DNA of 64,000 nt from Sphagnum compactum (Eukaryota; Bryophyta; Sphagnopsida; Sphagnales): positions 7,750,001 through 7,814,000 of the forward strand of contig OZ234498.1 in the NCBI GenBank assembly GCA_965153455.1. Reading direction: 5' to 3'. Made by a program: the position numbers and the translations under genes. Of the stretch, positions 1 to 12,892 are shown piece by piece; the first letter of the stretch is position 1; each line of letters begins with the position of its first letter. The notes beneath the pieces were generated by a model that did no database searches, was not told where the DNA came from, and saw only the letters and a program-made list of their open reading frames with translations.

Positions 1-122
1 ATTGCAATTGTGAAACAGCCAAGATCTGGAGGAATAAAGAAGCCTGACAACACAGTGTCAAGAATGATGTCTACTTCGTGACAAAAGGGTATAACAGGGA
101 GGCAAACAACAGAGATCAATAC

Positions 123-3100
123 CCCTTCTTGTGCTGCATCGAAGCCACCATTGAGCCAAAATAGGTTTCTGTAACCTGCCTTATAAAGCTGTTCACATGC
201 TGCCAAAGATCTGTAACACCCATCAAGTCAAGTTCAACAACTCAGATGCACATTTGGACAAAAAATGTTAGCACCTCACTTCACCTACCCAAACTGGACC
301 ACATAGTTTACCCTGTAAACTAACCCAAAACCTATGGTCATAAACCCTATAGCCTTGTTCATGTCTAAAGCAGCAAGATACATCTTACCAACATAGCCGA
401 GCTCATAATCTTTATGACACTTTTTGGTTCCTGGGAAACTAATCATCTGTTACATATGGGTTCTCACTGTTCTGCTGGTGATAAACCACATAGATAAACC
501 AACAAAACTATGGCCAAACATACATCACAGGAAATCAGATCAGGAATACCAAGCTCACTCATAAGCATGAAACAAAGGGAAAGCACCACAAGTATTGAGA
601 CACAGATTATAACAATAGAATCCAAAGAAACCACACAGCACAATTGTGTCCATGCTAACCCAGGCAGGACGGGCTTATAAAACAAACCTGATTAAAAGTC
701 CAACACAAAACAGGGGACAGATTTGCACTTGTAAACTGGAAGAAAGCAAACAGAGAAGAAGTGAAAGAAATACAAGAGGCTCCAGGGTGAGAGGCCCCAA
801 ACATACCGGAGACCCTTTTGACAGCCAACAACTAAATTGTAAGATTTTGGAATTTTGGCCACAACATCTGGCATAAAACGCCTGCAACACCAAAACATTC
901 ATACACCATATAGCACTGTATAAGATGACATATTGTAAGAATCATCATAATTCAATCTAGAAGACTCCTTACTCACAATCTAATGACAAAACAAAGACTA
1001 CAAAATATTCCCTTTTCAAAACACTGTGTTGCCTTTTGGTGATTTTTCACCAAAAAAAGAAGACTGATACAGAAAGGAGGAAATCTGCCCCCCCCACTTT
1101 GAATTACAACACCCTCCACATCACTGCACACTAGGGTTATGGAATCTACAATACTATGGTGAAATGGGTTGCACCCACTCATTGTATTTCATCAAAGGAA
1201 GACCGCTCCACCAGCCACCTGCAAGCATCAAAGACTGCAATCAACGTGTGCACATAATGCCAGCTGAAAATATGAAAGGAACATGGTATAATGGGTCAGA
1301 CTGTTTGACTTCAATAAAAAATACAATCAATTCAAGCACATTTAGAAGCATTTACTTTACTGGATCCCAAATTTGACAACATCTGACCATACCAGTATTG
1401 GAACCCTGTAAGGCATCATCCATAGACCCTTTGCACTCCAGAATAGAAAAACACGTACCCATTGTGAAATTTGAAAGCTTCTTGAAAAGTGTCCCAGGGT
1501 CCAGACTTTTATCGACTTCGTACATTGGAATCCAGATTGAGTCCTTCACATAAGCCTGAAGGATTGGTGGCATATGAATTGGAACAGGATTTAGGCAAAA
1601 GATGTAAGGAAATAAATAAATAGGTCTCCTGAATGCATAATCTGGACACAGAAATTGACGAGTAATCACAGTGCCTGCTGAATTCTACAAAATGGGTATG
1701 CTCTCAACATTGGAGGGTGTGCCCATTTCCCTTCCACCCAAAGCAATTCATGGTGCCAAAAGATAGCAATGATGGGGATCCAAAAAATTAGGTCATCCAG
1801 GTCTACCTGAAGGCGGTCATGTAGTATGTACTGTATTCCTCCTGCACCCTCATTTGCTGGAGATTGTGGAAAGCTGCAATCTGGAAGCAACTAATAAGGG
1901 GGGTGGAGAATCAGGGTGCATTACCTTACTGCGCTCAGAGGAAGGCCGAACATCCAGGAAGGTGTAATTAGGCAGCTGAATTGCATAGCCTGCTTCTTTT
2001 GCCGACAATGATTTCACTTTCCCTTCTTTCACCTAAAAATGGTGACAATAACGGATGTGAACATGCATCAATTGCCCATCTGAGATGTGAATCTAGTGAC
2101 CAACCCATTTCCTAAAACTAGGTCACCCCAAGTGCGAAAGGATAAAACAGGAATTATTGAGAGTGTCTTTCTTTTACAGATGAGGATCAATACTGCGACA
2201 GACAGTGCTTACACTTACTGAAAATCAGACCAACATAAAACACAGTGAGTTGGAAACTTACCTGAGACTCCCACCGCTTCTCAGCAGCTTTCATCTCTTT
2301 TATCTGCTCAGCCAAATCTTGCATGCATACTATTTTTCTCTGAATCAAAATTTCCAACCAAAGCAGAGGGTTGGTAAAGGCACACTCTTATTTGCGCATA
2401 CCTAAGGATTGGTAAAGGTACTTCTCTTTACTTCCTCATATATCTACACGATTTGCAGAGAAATCTCCACGACAAGTTGAAGATAAAACATGACAATAGA
2501 GAGTCATATCCTTACTCTACTTGATCATTTGCAAGTCCATCTATGTGACCAAGAGAATCAGAAGTAGTAGTTATCCCCTCTTTCCTCTCTGTGGGTTTTT
2601 GCCTTCCCTCAGGGCCAAGAGTGGCCAATTGGGACTTGGGAGAGCACAAAAGGGAAAAAAAGAAAGAGTTTTCTCAGTATTACACACTTTCTGGCCATCA
2701 CATATGTATGGATGTATGTACGTATGTATATACACTTTTTGCAAAATACATACATAATATGAAGCTCTAATACATGTTGCACTCATGCATATGCATCATC
2801 CTGCAAAGCTTTGTTGGGAGTTATATGACAAAATTGTATGCCCCAAGAATGTTGACCTAATCCAGGTGCACAGAAAGCAGATTTCATGCTTGGTGGGAGT
2901 TATATAACAAATGCTGTGCCCCAAGAATGTTGACCTAATATAGGTGCATAGAAAGCAGATTCCACACTTGTCAGGAGTTATATAACAAATTCTCTATGCC
3001 TCGAGAATTTAAACCTAATCGAGGTGCACAGAAAGCAGGTTCCACGAACAACAAGCATTATGTGACCAGCAGAATGGGAATTGGGTTTCGCAGGCATGTA

Positions 3101-3296
3101 CCAAGTTGTTGGAGTGGCGGAGTAGAGGTATTCTGGTTGCTGTGAGATGCAAAACACCTGTATTACAGACAGCAAAGGAACTGATCTGAGAGGACCCATG
3201 AGCTCCATTGCAGCTGCCAGGCCTTTTAGAAGCTCCAACTTGAAGTGGCGGCAGCCCTGTCACAGCAGCCGCTGCTGCATTAACACATAATGCCAT
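123..3296 (-). CDS. STR11: STR11-like chloroplast rhodanese-domain protein, 3' end outside window
   Basis: Seven coding exons can be chained with GT/AG borders and matching phases: 3158-3296 (uncertain), 2262-2339, 1925-2032, 1459-1555, 1179-1218, 807-881 and 123-210; the remaining exon(s) lie left of position 1. The joined product shows KAAEKRWES, GKVKSLSAKEAGYAIQL, LDVRPSSERSK, SIWIPMYEVD, GGWWSG, the active-site loop GCQKGLR with its catalytic-type Cys, and SLAACEQLYKAGYRNLFW. This order matches the Arabidopsis rhodanese-like protein 11 (STR11) family, a plastid protein with one rhodanese domain; its substrate is not established. The Cys loop is intact, so it is not an obvious pseudogene. 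Exon 1 is the weak point: ATG 3294-3296 opens an Ala-rich, transit-peptide-like frame, but exon 2 needs phase 0, which at donor 3158 fits only the frame of ATG 3206-3208. A different donor or an extra 5' exon is possible. Identity of exons 2-7 is firm. Confidence 0.86.
2816..3047. repeat. Three tandem copies of a ~79-bp unit inside the STR11-like intron 1
   Basis: Units start near 2816, 2895 and 2973. Each carries GGAGTTATAT, then CAAGAATGTTGACCTAAT or a close variant, then GGTGCACAGAAAGCAG. The copies are diverged by a few substitutions. They lie between exon 1 and exon 2 of the rhodanese gene. Confidence 0.85.
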
Positions 3297-3335
3297 CTCT
3301 TTTGATCCGCCAGTAGGTCCTTCTGGAAATAAGAC

Positions 3336-3487
3336 AATCAAAACCAGTGTCGTGAGTGTATCTGGTTTGCATAGTTAAACCAGGGGTTCAGGTCCAGGTT
3401 CAAAGCAATCAAAACCAGTGTTGTGAGGGTATACAGTTGGCAGGGTTAAAACTGGAGGTTCAGGTCCAGGTTGGTTCTTGTGACCCA
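3336..3487. repeat. Two direct copies of a ~72-bp unit upstream of the rhodanese start
   Basis: Both copies begin with ATCAAAACCAGTGT (3336 and 3408) and share GGTTCAGGTCCAGGTT. They lie just 5' (minus strand) of the probable first exon, so they belong to the leader, a leader intron or the promoter. The DNA between here and about 4050 is AT-rich with no gene I can support. Confidence 0.7.
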
Positions 3488-4049
3488 GACCCAAGTTGAC
3501 ACTCTTTTATGGGAACCAGTGCAAGAACTGGACTGTGGAACTAGTCTTTTGCTAGATCTGGAACCGAAACCAGAACTGTGGAAAAACATTCTTGAAAACA
3601 TAGGGTCAGGATCTTTAGGATCTTTAGGTAAGAAAATTGATTAGTCTTCGAAAAGTTGATAAGTAGGCTGAACTTATATTTGGAATTCTAAAAGGAAGAA
3701 TCACACAACACTTTATTCCTTGTTATTCCAAATACCTTCCTGCATTTGCAACAAACAAAGAAACAAAAGTCCATGGATGATACCCAACAACAAACAATCC
3801 ACCAAACCTCACTCTTCTTCACCCTGTTCAAAATCCAATAAAGCCATTTTGCAAAAATCAAAGCAAAAAATGGACTTCCACACCCACCCATTTGGCAACT
3901 CCCAACAGACCCAAAAACCAATCATTAAAAATATTTTAAATTTCTTTTATTTAAAAAAAAGACCATCCAATGGAGAGCATAAATGCTGAATTCAACAAGT
4001 GGGGGAAAAAAAAAACAAAGAATGGGCGAAATGGGTGTTACGAAATAAG

Positions 4050-4800
4050 GTCGCAAATTACGAAAATTGAAGAGAAACACCCACTTTCAAAGCCTTGGCA
4101 TGACGGGTACCTGTAAAAAGCGTGGGAGGCGAAGTAAGTGCAACGACATATAAAGAAATGTGCCGCCAGTCAAAAGATGGAATCAGTTTCTTCCAGTTTC
4201 CTCTCGAGCTCAGACGTCGTCGGCTACAAGAGAAGAAGAGCAGAGATGGGCAAAGAAAATATTGAGCTGACTTTCCCCTTTGTCTTCTTCTGTGATCCTT
4301 TGAGAAAAAAAGCTCCTCTCGCACCCCCACGAGCAGCGGAAGAAGCTTTTCTTTTGGGCTGCAAAAACACAACCAAACAAAAAAAAACACCCAACTCCAA
4401 ATTACACAAAACCCTAATGCAATCCCAAGACACTACATAATCCAATGTCTCTCTGTTTGTGGTATCAACAGAGTTCATCCATCCAAGCCTTTTTGCATTC
4501 CAAGAAGCATAATAATTTTTCTTAAAAATATAACAAGGGGTGTGTCACACTGTGAACTTGCCATTTACATATCAACAGAGTTCATCCAATTCTTTTTTAA
4601 AAGGAAAAACAACACAAATTAAAACCCTTTACTAATAATAATGCAAATCCTAACACCACATCCAAAGCCCACATCTCTTGTAGATATCAACAGAGTTCAT
4701 CCAAGCACACCATTTTATCATTTCATTCAAGGAGTCCTTTGTCAAATCAGCAAAAAACTAGGTTCTGGTTTTTAGGGTTTTGGGCTGCTGCAAGATTCCA
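4050..4800 (-). promoter_or_regulatory. Probable promoter/leader region of the STR11-like gene
   Basis: Upstream of the minus-strand gene, 4080-4440 is richer in GC than the DNA beyond it and reads on the minus strand as a pyrimidine-rich plant leader. A telo-box-like TTAGGGTTTT lies at about 4405-4414 on that strand. Further out, the 19-bp word TATCAACAGAGTTCATCCA occurs three times exactly, at 4463, 4570 and 4685. No TATA box was fixed with confidence and the transcription start is unknown. Confidence 0.45.
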
Positions 4801-7300
4801 TTTGAATGAAAGCATATTCTCAGCTTATCCACACAAGTGTATACTCACAATATTCCAGTTTGATTCTTTTAGAGTACCTGTAGCTTAGGGTCAATTTCCA
4901 CATTGAGAAAACGAATGAATTAGGGTTTAGGGTTTATGGGTTTAATGAATGAAACGAATGAATTTCAAAACCTTATTATCAACGAATGAATTCGCTTTTT
5001 AATTTTGAAATTATTATTTTTTTCATAATTTACTATAGTATTGTGATATGAATAGTGAAATTATTCAAAACATAATATATATAATTATGATGATTTTCAA
5101 CATGACAACTTCATATTTTCATAAAATTGTTTATTTCACTATTTTGAGGATTATTTAACGATGAAACACTTACTATGAGAAAATCATGTTCATTGCAACT
5201 AAGCTATCTGCTTGTAATGTAATTTTATTGGACTATTTGTTACTTGCAACAGACAAGTTGTAACGGACATAGTTTTCTCATAATGAACTTGATTTATTAA
5301 GGTAAGGTACTTTTGGAACAAAATTAAATAGGCCTATCGCAAGTGTGACTTAGAAGCCTCTTTCTTTTGAAGGGTCCTAGCAAAGGGTAATAGGGTAGGG
5401 TAGGAGAGCTAACTCTATTATTGCACATTTTAATAATAAGGTTTGAAATATTAGATCCTGATACACAACTTTTTTTCTTTTTTCTTTTTTTCAATTTTGT
5501 GATGTAGGTGACTATGAGTAAAGGTGATTTAGCCAAATTTTCCTATTAAGAAAATATGAAAGGAGAAAATTTTTAACATATTTATTTTAATTTTTTTGGC
5601 TAAACCTACTAATTTAACCATGTAGAGCAAAATTTTGGAAAAATTTAAAAATTTTGTTTTTGTTTTTGTTTTTTTCATTTTTGGGAGTTTGCAACATAAA
5701 ATTTCCAAAAACATAATCATTTCATACAAGAAAAAAATGATTGTAGCATTTATGCTATGTTTTGAACACAAGACCCAATTTTCTAAATGTGAAAATATGG
5801 TATGGATGTGAAAATTCATGACCTATAATTAATGAATATGATTTTAGTTCACCATTTTCCATTTACCCCCATAATTGCACATGTCATTGCACATAAAAAC
5901 CCTACAATATTGCACTCCATCATAAACTTCCCAAATTTTTCTTAATGTATTTGGAGGTATGCTTACAAAGCATAAAATCCCATGGGGGTTTTTGGGAAAA
6001 GGAATGCTTATAGGCATGAGCATTATATTTTCTAAAATGCCCCAAATTGTTTTTTTTTTTTTTTTAATCTCATGAAACCTAGTAAGTACCCCACATACCC
6101 AAGCATAGGGCAAGAAAAAAATTAAATTAAATTGTTTTGATTTGTTTTTAATGTCTGATAATGCCTTTGGGGTGCGAATTCTAGAAGTAAGCACCCCTTG
6201 GTTCCACTTTGGGCAAGCAGTTATTTTTAAAACTCTTTGCTTCTCGTGCATTACCCTACACATGCACATCAAGACCTTACTCATTGTCCACCATATACCT
6301 AAGATTATTAATTCACATTGATGAACCAAAATGCTTCCATTGATTTGGAACAACAATGTGTGGTTTTTGTGTGCGAGGATATGAAACAACAATGTCTAAC
6401 AATTGGAGAATAAGTGTTCGATGGTAGGGGAATTGCAATTATTTTTCCCCTAAAGCCAATGTTTTTATTTGGGTCGGTCATGTATATAATGTCATTTTTT
6501 ACTAGCAAAATTTCACTATTTTCATATCATTTTTTATTTGGGTCCGTCATATATAAGGGCTTGTGACAACTCGCGCTTTAATTGTTTTTTAACAGCTCAT
6601 CAATGTTGTTGATTTTCAATAAAAGTTAGCTAATCATGGGATGTGACAACCCTAGGGTTATTTATCAATAAAAATTGTTATCGTTTTGGGTCATCGCTTG
6701 CATTTAATGAACCTTTTTACATTATCATGGTCATTCAATGTAGTTGTCAAGCTTGTAACCAAAGCTTCACAAATCCCATCACTACCTATCATATAGGTTT
6801 TACATTGTTCAAGTCGCCTTTTAAATTACAAAAGAGACATTGAGCCTCAATAATACATGTTTCAGAACTTGTAAAAGTCTATTAATTTGAAATTTGTCAC
6901 CAAGGCCCATTGTTTTGCATTATGCATGTTTGATGGAACTTTCACTATGATGGAGGAATAAAATTAAGGACAATTTTACACAATTACAATGAAGTTTCAA
7001 GCTTTTTTTGATAAAACATCTGTTACAGTGACCATAAACAAACCTTCCTTGTTTTTCATTTTGTAAGTTTTCTAAAAAATTCTATTGTTTTTGTTTTCTT
7101 GGTTTAAAAGTTATTTTTTGATTTGGAACTTTGCAACTTCTCAAGCTTTTAGGGTTTATGTATTTATACTTCTTAAGTTTTTTTTAGGTCTATAGTTTTT
7201 CAAGCTTTAGGTTTAAGGCTTTACATGTTTTGAGTCAAATTTTTTATATTTAGGGTTTAAGGCTTTACACATGTTGAATAATGGTTTCAATACTTATTTG
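4800..7300. other. AT-rich spacer with telomere-like words, no gene seen
   Basis: Near 4920 two TTTAGGG words stand in tandem and ACGAATGAATT occurs at about 4912, 4952 and 4983. From 5000 to 7100 the sequence is AT-rich with homopolymer runs; the open frames here show no recognisable domain. From 7140 to 7360 there are degenerate repeats built on TTTAGGGTTTAAGG with CTTTACAC or TTTTGCAC following. Confidence 0.6.
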
Positions 7301-7504
7301 ATGTTTCAAGCTTTAAAGTGGTTTTTCATGTATTGAGTCAAGTTTTAGGGTTTAAGGTTTTGCACATTTTGAATCAATGCATCAATATGGTGCCTTCGCA
7401 ACTATTAATTGGTTTCAATATTAACTTTTTTTTTGTCAAGGTCCTTATTCATGCAATCAACATTGCTTCATCGAATCAAGGTGTTGTTCACGTTGTTTAC
7501 AATG

Positions 7505-8070
7505 CATATGGTTGCAAGTTGCAATCGAATTCAATGTTGCTACAAAGGCCAAAGGTCATGAATCTTATGTTGCTCCTAAGTTATTGCATCTAAACCCATC
7601 ACTTGTGTCTAACCAAGTGGAGAACAAGAAGAAAAGGTTGAAAGAATGGGAATCTAATTGGGTTTTTAAAGATATATGGCCAATAAAGCTTTTGTGGGCG
7701 GAAGTTGTGGTTGGTTCTAATGGGAAAGTGAACATGGTGACGTGTCAAGTTTGTATATAAATTGAAAGCAATAAATTAAGCTCTTGGTTCTTAAACTTGA
7801 AGCATTTATAAGCATGTTAAAAGCTAGAAATGCAAGGTTGTAGGACCTAATTACAATGTGGGGCAATATTGCATATTTAAATAATCACAACATGCCAAAA
7901 ATGATTGCCTATTTTACAACAAAGGAAGAGATTTTATTGCAAATATGGTTATTTATAAAATTATTGTAACGATATTATAGATGAAAGATGTACAAACAAC
8001 TTACTACATGCTATTGAAAAGACCTTGGTTAAAGCAAGCCAAAGATTGTCATGATTAAGGTAATAATGCA
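7505..8070 (+). pseudogene. hAT transposase relic, N-terminal part
   Basis: One open stretch reads KRLKEWESNWVFKDIWPIK followed by LLWAEVVVG and MVTCQVC, which resembles the N-terminal zinc-finger entry region of plant hAT transposases (a W-rich segment, then V-x-C-x-x-C). Downstream, in a shifted frame, GQYCIFK, QHAKNDCLFYNKGRD and related words continue the same family, with stops and frameshifts between them. No DDE core or dimerisation domain follows, since gypsy-like sequence begins at about 8.5 kb. It is a fragment, not an active gene. The assignment rests on family resemblance read by eye. Confidence 0.5.
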
Positions 8071-8639
8071 ATGACCATTGCCACAAAAAATAAAATTATT
8101 ACATTGAACATTTTGAAGAGAATTTTTATTTTCCTTTCCAAGAGACCATATAACCTAGATAATAATTATGATTGGAAAAATTATGGTGTCATTGACAATG
8201 ATGAAGATGTTTTTATGATGTTATTATAGAGGTGTGGCCAATTGGAGTAAAAACTCCCAATGAATTGAATTTTTTACCAAAAATCTTATGTGGAATGACA
8301 TAATTAGATGAAACACCTACCTATTTGGTATGGTCTTATCAACACGAACCCAAAAAAATGTTGATATTAGATGAGTCTGATGGTGTGACCATTAAGAATG
8401 AACAAATACTAAAAGTGAAAAAAACTTTACAATAGTGCCAATGAATGCATCACTATGTATTATTTACTTGGATGAAATCAAATGTTTATTAACAAAGTCT
8501 TAAATTATTTGCTTAAAATTACAAGGAGTTCAAAGAAATACCAAGAAAAATTTGTGACCATCAAATTGAGCTCATGGCCAATGCATGACCAATCAAACAA
8601 GACAATATTGCATGAATCCAAATTACGCTCAAAAGGTTT

Positions 8640-9620
8640 GAAAAGATTTGGACACAGTACTAAATGTCAAGATTATTTACTTTATTGAAACTACTAAATG
8701 GTTGTCTAATTTGGTGACTATTATACCAAGGAAGAATGACAAGGTATGCATTTCTATGGACTATTAAAAACCTAACACAAAGACCCAAAATAACCCATTT
8801 TCATTACCTCTTTTAGATTTGATACTTAACATTATTATAGGCCGTGAAATGTACTTGTTTATGGATGGGTAAAATGGGTATAATCAAATTAAGATGGTTG
8901 AAGAAAATAAAGAAAATACTACATTCATTTTGGAGCAGGGAGTTCATGCATACATTGTAACACCCTTTGGGTTATGTAATGATCATGTTAGTTTCCAAAA
9001 AGTGGTTATCCAAACTTTCAAAGAAAATCTAAATGAGTTTCTACAATTATTTTTAGATAGCTTTAGTGTTTATGGCAATAAGAACATCCATACTAATCAA
9101 TTCATGAATTTTATGGAAAAATACCAAGTAAATGACATTGGTGTGAAATCTAAAATATTATTATACCACATAGTGTGTTAAGAAAGATTACTTGTAGATC
9201 CAAGAAAAATATGCCTACACTAACAAATCTTATTGAAATATTAAAAAAAATCTTGGAGCAATTCAATTCTATCACAAATACTTCCAAAAATTCACCAACA
9301 AAACAACAATAATGTGCAATCCAAAAAAAGAGGATGAACCTTTCATATGGAATGAAACCTTTGAACAATTTAGTGAATGGATGAAAACATCTATGCCATT
9401 TTATTAATTTTGATTGCATCAAACTAGATTAAAAGTCTATGTGCAAATAAATGCATCTAATTATGTTGTAGGAGCTATGTTAATTCAAAATTTGGATAAC
9501 ACCATCAATTGTTGGGTCTTTGCAAGATAATGTGGACCACTTTTGCATCACGTTGTAATTTTTACAATTTGTCATGCATTAACATGCCATAAAATCATCA
9601 TTATGCAAAATTTTCTATTG
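8640..9620 (+). pseudogene. Ty3/gypsy retrotransposon pol relic (reverse transcriptase to RNase H)
   Basis: In order on the plus strand, broken by stops and frameshifts: a segment before RT with IIPRKNDKVCISMDY, then NPFSLPLLD, a YLFMDG/NGYNQIKM motif, the palm motif PFGLCN with following FQKVVIQTF, and a degenerate catalytic site where the usual YxDD-type motif reads FLDSFSVYG. Next come IVC..RLLVDPRK, a YFQKFTNK segment, KKEDEPFIWNETFEQF and a degenerate RNase H start (NASNYVVGAML). This order is that of plant Ty3/gypsy polymerases. No LTRs, primer-binding site, integrase or intact gag were found. The catalytic Asp pair is damaged, so the copy is dead. Confidence 0.75.
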
Positions 9621-10295
9621 GATTCAAATTTTCAAACTGAATAAAATGATATTTATTTTTAAAATTATAACATATATACACTAGAGATATAAAATAATGA
9701 ACTTTTGAAATTGAAAATATGAATTTTTATTTATTTTGACTTTATATAAATACATTTTTATAAATTGTGTTTGGGATATCTTATAAGGATTCAATATATG
9801 ATATATTAAAGTAAATGAATATAAATGATTTTTTTTGATAGAAAGACCTTAACCTATAAAAAATTATGAACTTTTGAATGTCTTAAAATGAACATCATTT
9901 TCAAATGTCCATATCATAATCATTTTTTGATGGATTTCAATGTTTTTTCCTCTTCACATGATGTTAAAAAGTTATTTAATTGGGCTTTTATTCATATAAT
10001 TTTATTAGTCCATTAATTGCCTTATAAACCCTTGTTCAAGCAATGATATCATATTGGATTGTCATTTTAACAATATCAAATGACTTTTTTATGGATTATT
10101 TATCCATTATAATTGGTTCATTTTATTTTGCAACCACCCCATCTAAGCTATGTTAATCAACTATAAAAAGAATTAACCATGATTTATGTTGCTAGAAAAT
10201 TCCATCCATCACAAATTTAGCATGTGACGAATTATTTGAAAATCATGCAAAGTTTATTCATTCATAGGTTCATACATTTTACAAACAAATATCAT

Positions 10296-10422
10296 GCATT
10301 GAAAACATGTTTGACACACAGATAAATGTGTTGATGAATGAAGTACGAACGTATGAATGAATGAATGTCACAAAAATTTCGCATCTTCTAATAAATTCGT
10401 GTGTCAAATGTTTTTTCAATGC
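10296..10422. repeat. Fold-back inverted repeat, 24-bp arms
   Basis: The left arm (10296-10319) starts GCATTGAAAACATGTTTGA and the right arm (10399-10422) is its imperfect reverse complement ending TTTCAATGC. Weaker complementarity continues outward. A MITE-like relic is likely; no target duplication was fixed. Confidence 0.65.
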
Positions 10423-12199
10423 ACAATATCAATGCGTGATACGTACGAATCATGAATGAACTAATGTTACACGGTTTCCATTTCTAAGTCATGAGATGCT
10501 AAGTTTGTGATGTCATTACCTTTTTGGAAATGTTTTTAACATTTTTTGCAAAACATTACATTTTATTGTTTTTGGTGAATAAACCAATGGTCATTAGAAT
10601 AATAACAAATGTTTATTATTGTTGCAAAAAAATTGATTTCAAAAAAATGTATAAATTCAAATGGGTACATTTTATATTTGATCATCTATATTAAAATGAA
10701 AATGGTGAACCAATTGTTGGAGTGGAATACTAGTTTTAAAATTATTTTTTATATTCAATATCAATAGACTAGGACTCACTTATCAAAGATTATATTTAAA
10801 TATATGTTTGAAGATGAAATGCCAAAAAAAAAAGGATAAAAATCATAGTTAAACTCAACCCTATACATTTTATAGGGGAAAATTGTATAAACTAAGCCCA
10901 AATGCAATATTCAAGCAATATTTAACAACTAAAGTTAAATCAATACTAATTACACTCCACAAAAGACTAGTTGGTGGACATTGTGGTGTGAACACATTAT
11001 GAGAAATTAGGTTTATAGTAATTAAACTACTTTGCAATTAGAGCTCCAAAACAACTAATATACAATTATGTTACAATTATCCCATGGGAATACAAGGAAT
11101 TAATAAATGAAATGCCACATTATAAAATTAAAAAAATGTTTTGTAGTTGCAAGTTAGTTGCAAGATAGACATTTATAAAGAAAATGTACACACAATAAAT
11201 ACAGTTGTACTCAACCATGTTTAATTTTGTTGGCAAGTTTTATTTTAGTAACATTTGACAATTACATTACAACTAGGATAAATGTAACACCCAATCAATG
11301 ATTATTTTGCAACTATTAGTGTATGATTTGACACATATTATTATGCCACATGTATGCATTTTCACTACCCATTACATATAACACTTTCAACATGTTTACA
11401 ACTAGTTGTCAATTATGATTACCATCAATACAACTAGTTATGCCAGTAAGTTGTCAATATATAAAAACTATTTTCCCATTATTTTGCGACTATTGTTCAA
11501 TTTTAAAAAAACTAGTTTTCCATCACATTGCAACTCACAGCATCATGTTGACCTACAAACTTGTCAAACCAGAAAAATCATTGAAGGTGAAAACTTGCTG
11601 ATGAAGTGAAATTAAAAGCAATGTGTATATTGTATTACAAATTCAATTAAAGTGTACATATGGATCTACCTTTATATAATTTGATGTCTTATATCCTAAA
11701 TGTTTAATTGTTTCATTGACAAGGGCTAATTCCTTCAAATCAATCATGGGCTTATGTCCATTATAAAGAAATTCAAAATGAACTACGAAGGATTTTTTAA
11801 AATTCCAATGATTAACATATAATAGACATGTAAACCAAAATAATCAAATCAACCAAACCAACATGTGAATAATTAATATGCAATTCGATTTCAATTCAAA
11901 ATTTGAAAATTGAAAATATGGAATTTGGGCAAAAAACACTTGAGTAAGTGGCACATGGTAGTAAATCAGCAAATCTCCCCCATTGCATCAAAGATGTTCA
12001 TGCACTTATGTTTATTGTCAAGAAACTCAAGATGAACTAGAAAGGATAATTTATTTTTTCCGAAACATTTTGTGCATTTCTTAGTCTTTTGCTAATTCAA
12101 TTATCATATCATGGGTGGATAACCAAGATTTTATTTTATTTTTTAGTTTAGAAATGAGCTAAAATATTGTCATAATTTTTTTTTAAATTTAAAAAACTT

Positions 12200-12361
12200 A
12201 AAGGTTGAAGGTTTTTGTTCTCATTCTTGGAGGTTGAAGGTTCTTATTTTTGTTCTTGAAGGTTGAAGGTTCTTGTTTTCCTTCTTGGAGGTTGAAAGTT
12301 CTCGTTCTTGTTTTTTAAAGGTTGAAAGTTTTTGTTCTCATTCTCAGAGGTTGAAAGTTTT
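12200..12361. repeat. Degenerate tandem repeat based on GGTTGAAGGTTCTTG
   Basis: AGGTTGAAGGTT or AGGTTGAAAGTT recurs about six times at roughly 25-50 bp spacing, each followed by a T/C-rich TTGTTCTCATTCTTGG-like segment. Confidence 0.75.
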
Positions 12362-12639
12362 TTCAAAAATAAAACGATGATTTTGTTTGAAAGTGAAAGT
12401 CTTGAATAGAAGAACATGGACAGGTGATGTATAATTTGATCAGGTTGTTCATAATTATGTCATTGAATGTGTTGTTGTTTGTTGTGTAATAATTTAAACC
12501 AATACATACAAGAAAAGTAATTCCAAAACAACAAAGGTATTATGGTGAATTCTAATTTCAATATTTCAAATATGTAATGCATTTTATTTTGAAAATTGCC
12601 ATTGTATGCAAGCATAGCTGATTGTAGTTTAGTTTATAT

Positions 12640-12892
12640 CAATGTTATGTACGTTGCATTTTAATGATAAATAAATTATATTAGTGACATTACAATTGTA
12701 AACTAATTTTATTTAAGTTGAAAATATGGTCATCTAGATATCTTTTGCATTACAAAGTTATACATGTATGTAACATTTGAGTGATAAATAAGTTTTGTTA
12801 ATAAAATTGTAACTGTAAACTAGTTTTATTTAAGTTGAAAAGATGGACATCTATATATCTTTTGCATTACAATGTTATGCATATGTTACTGA
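12640..12892. repeat. Two direct copies of a ~117-bp unit
   Basis: GATAAATAA starts at 12666 and again at 12783. Both are followed by TTTTATTTAAGTTGAAAA, then ATCTTTTGCATTACAA. The copies differ by scattered substitutions. Confidence 0.75.
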
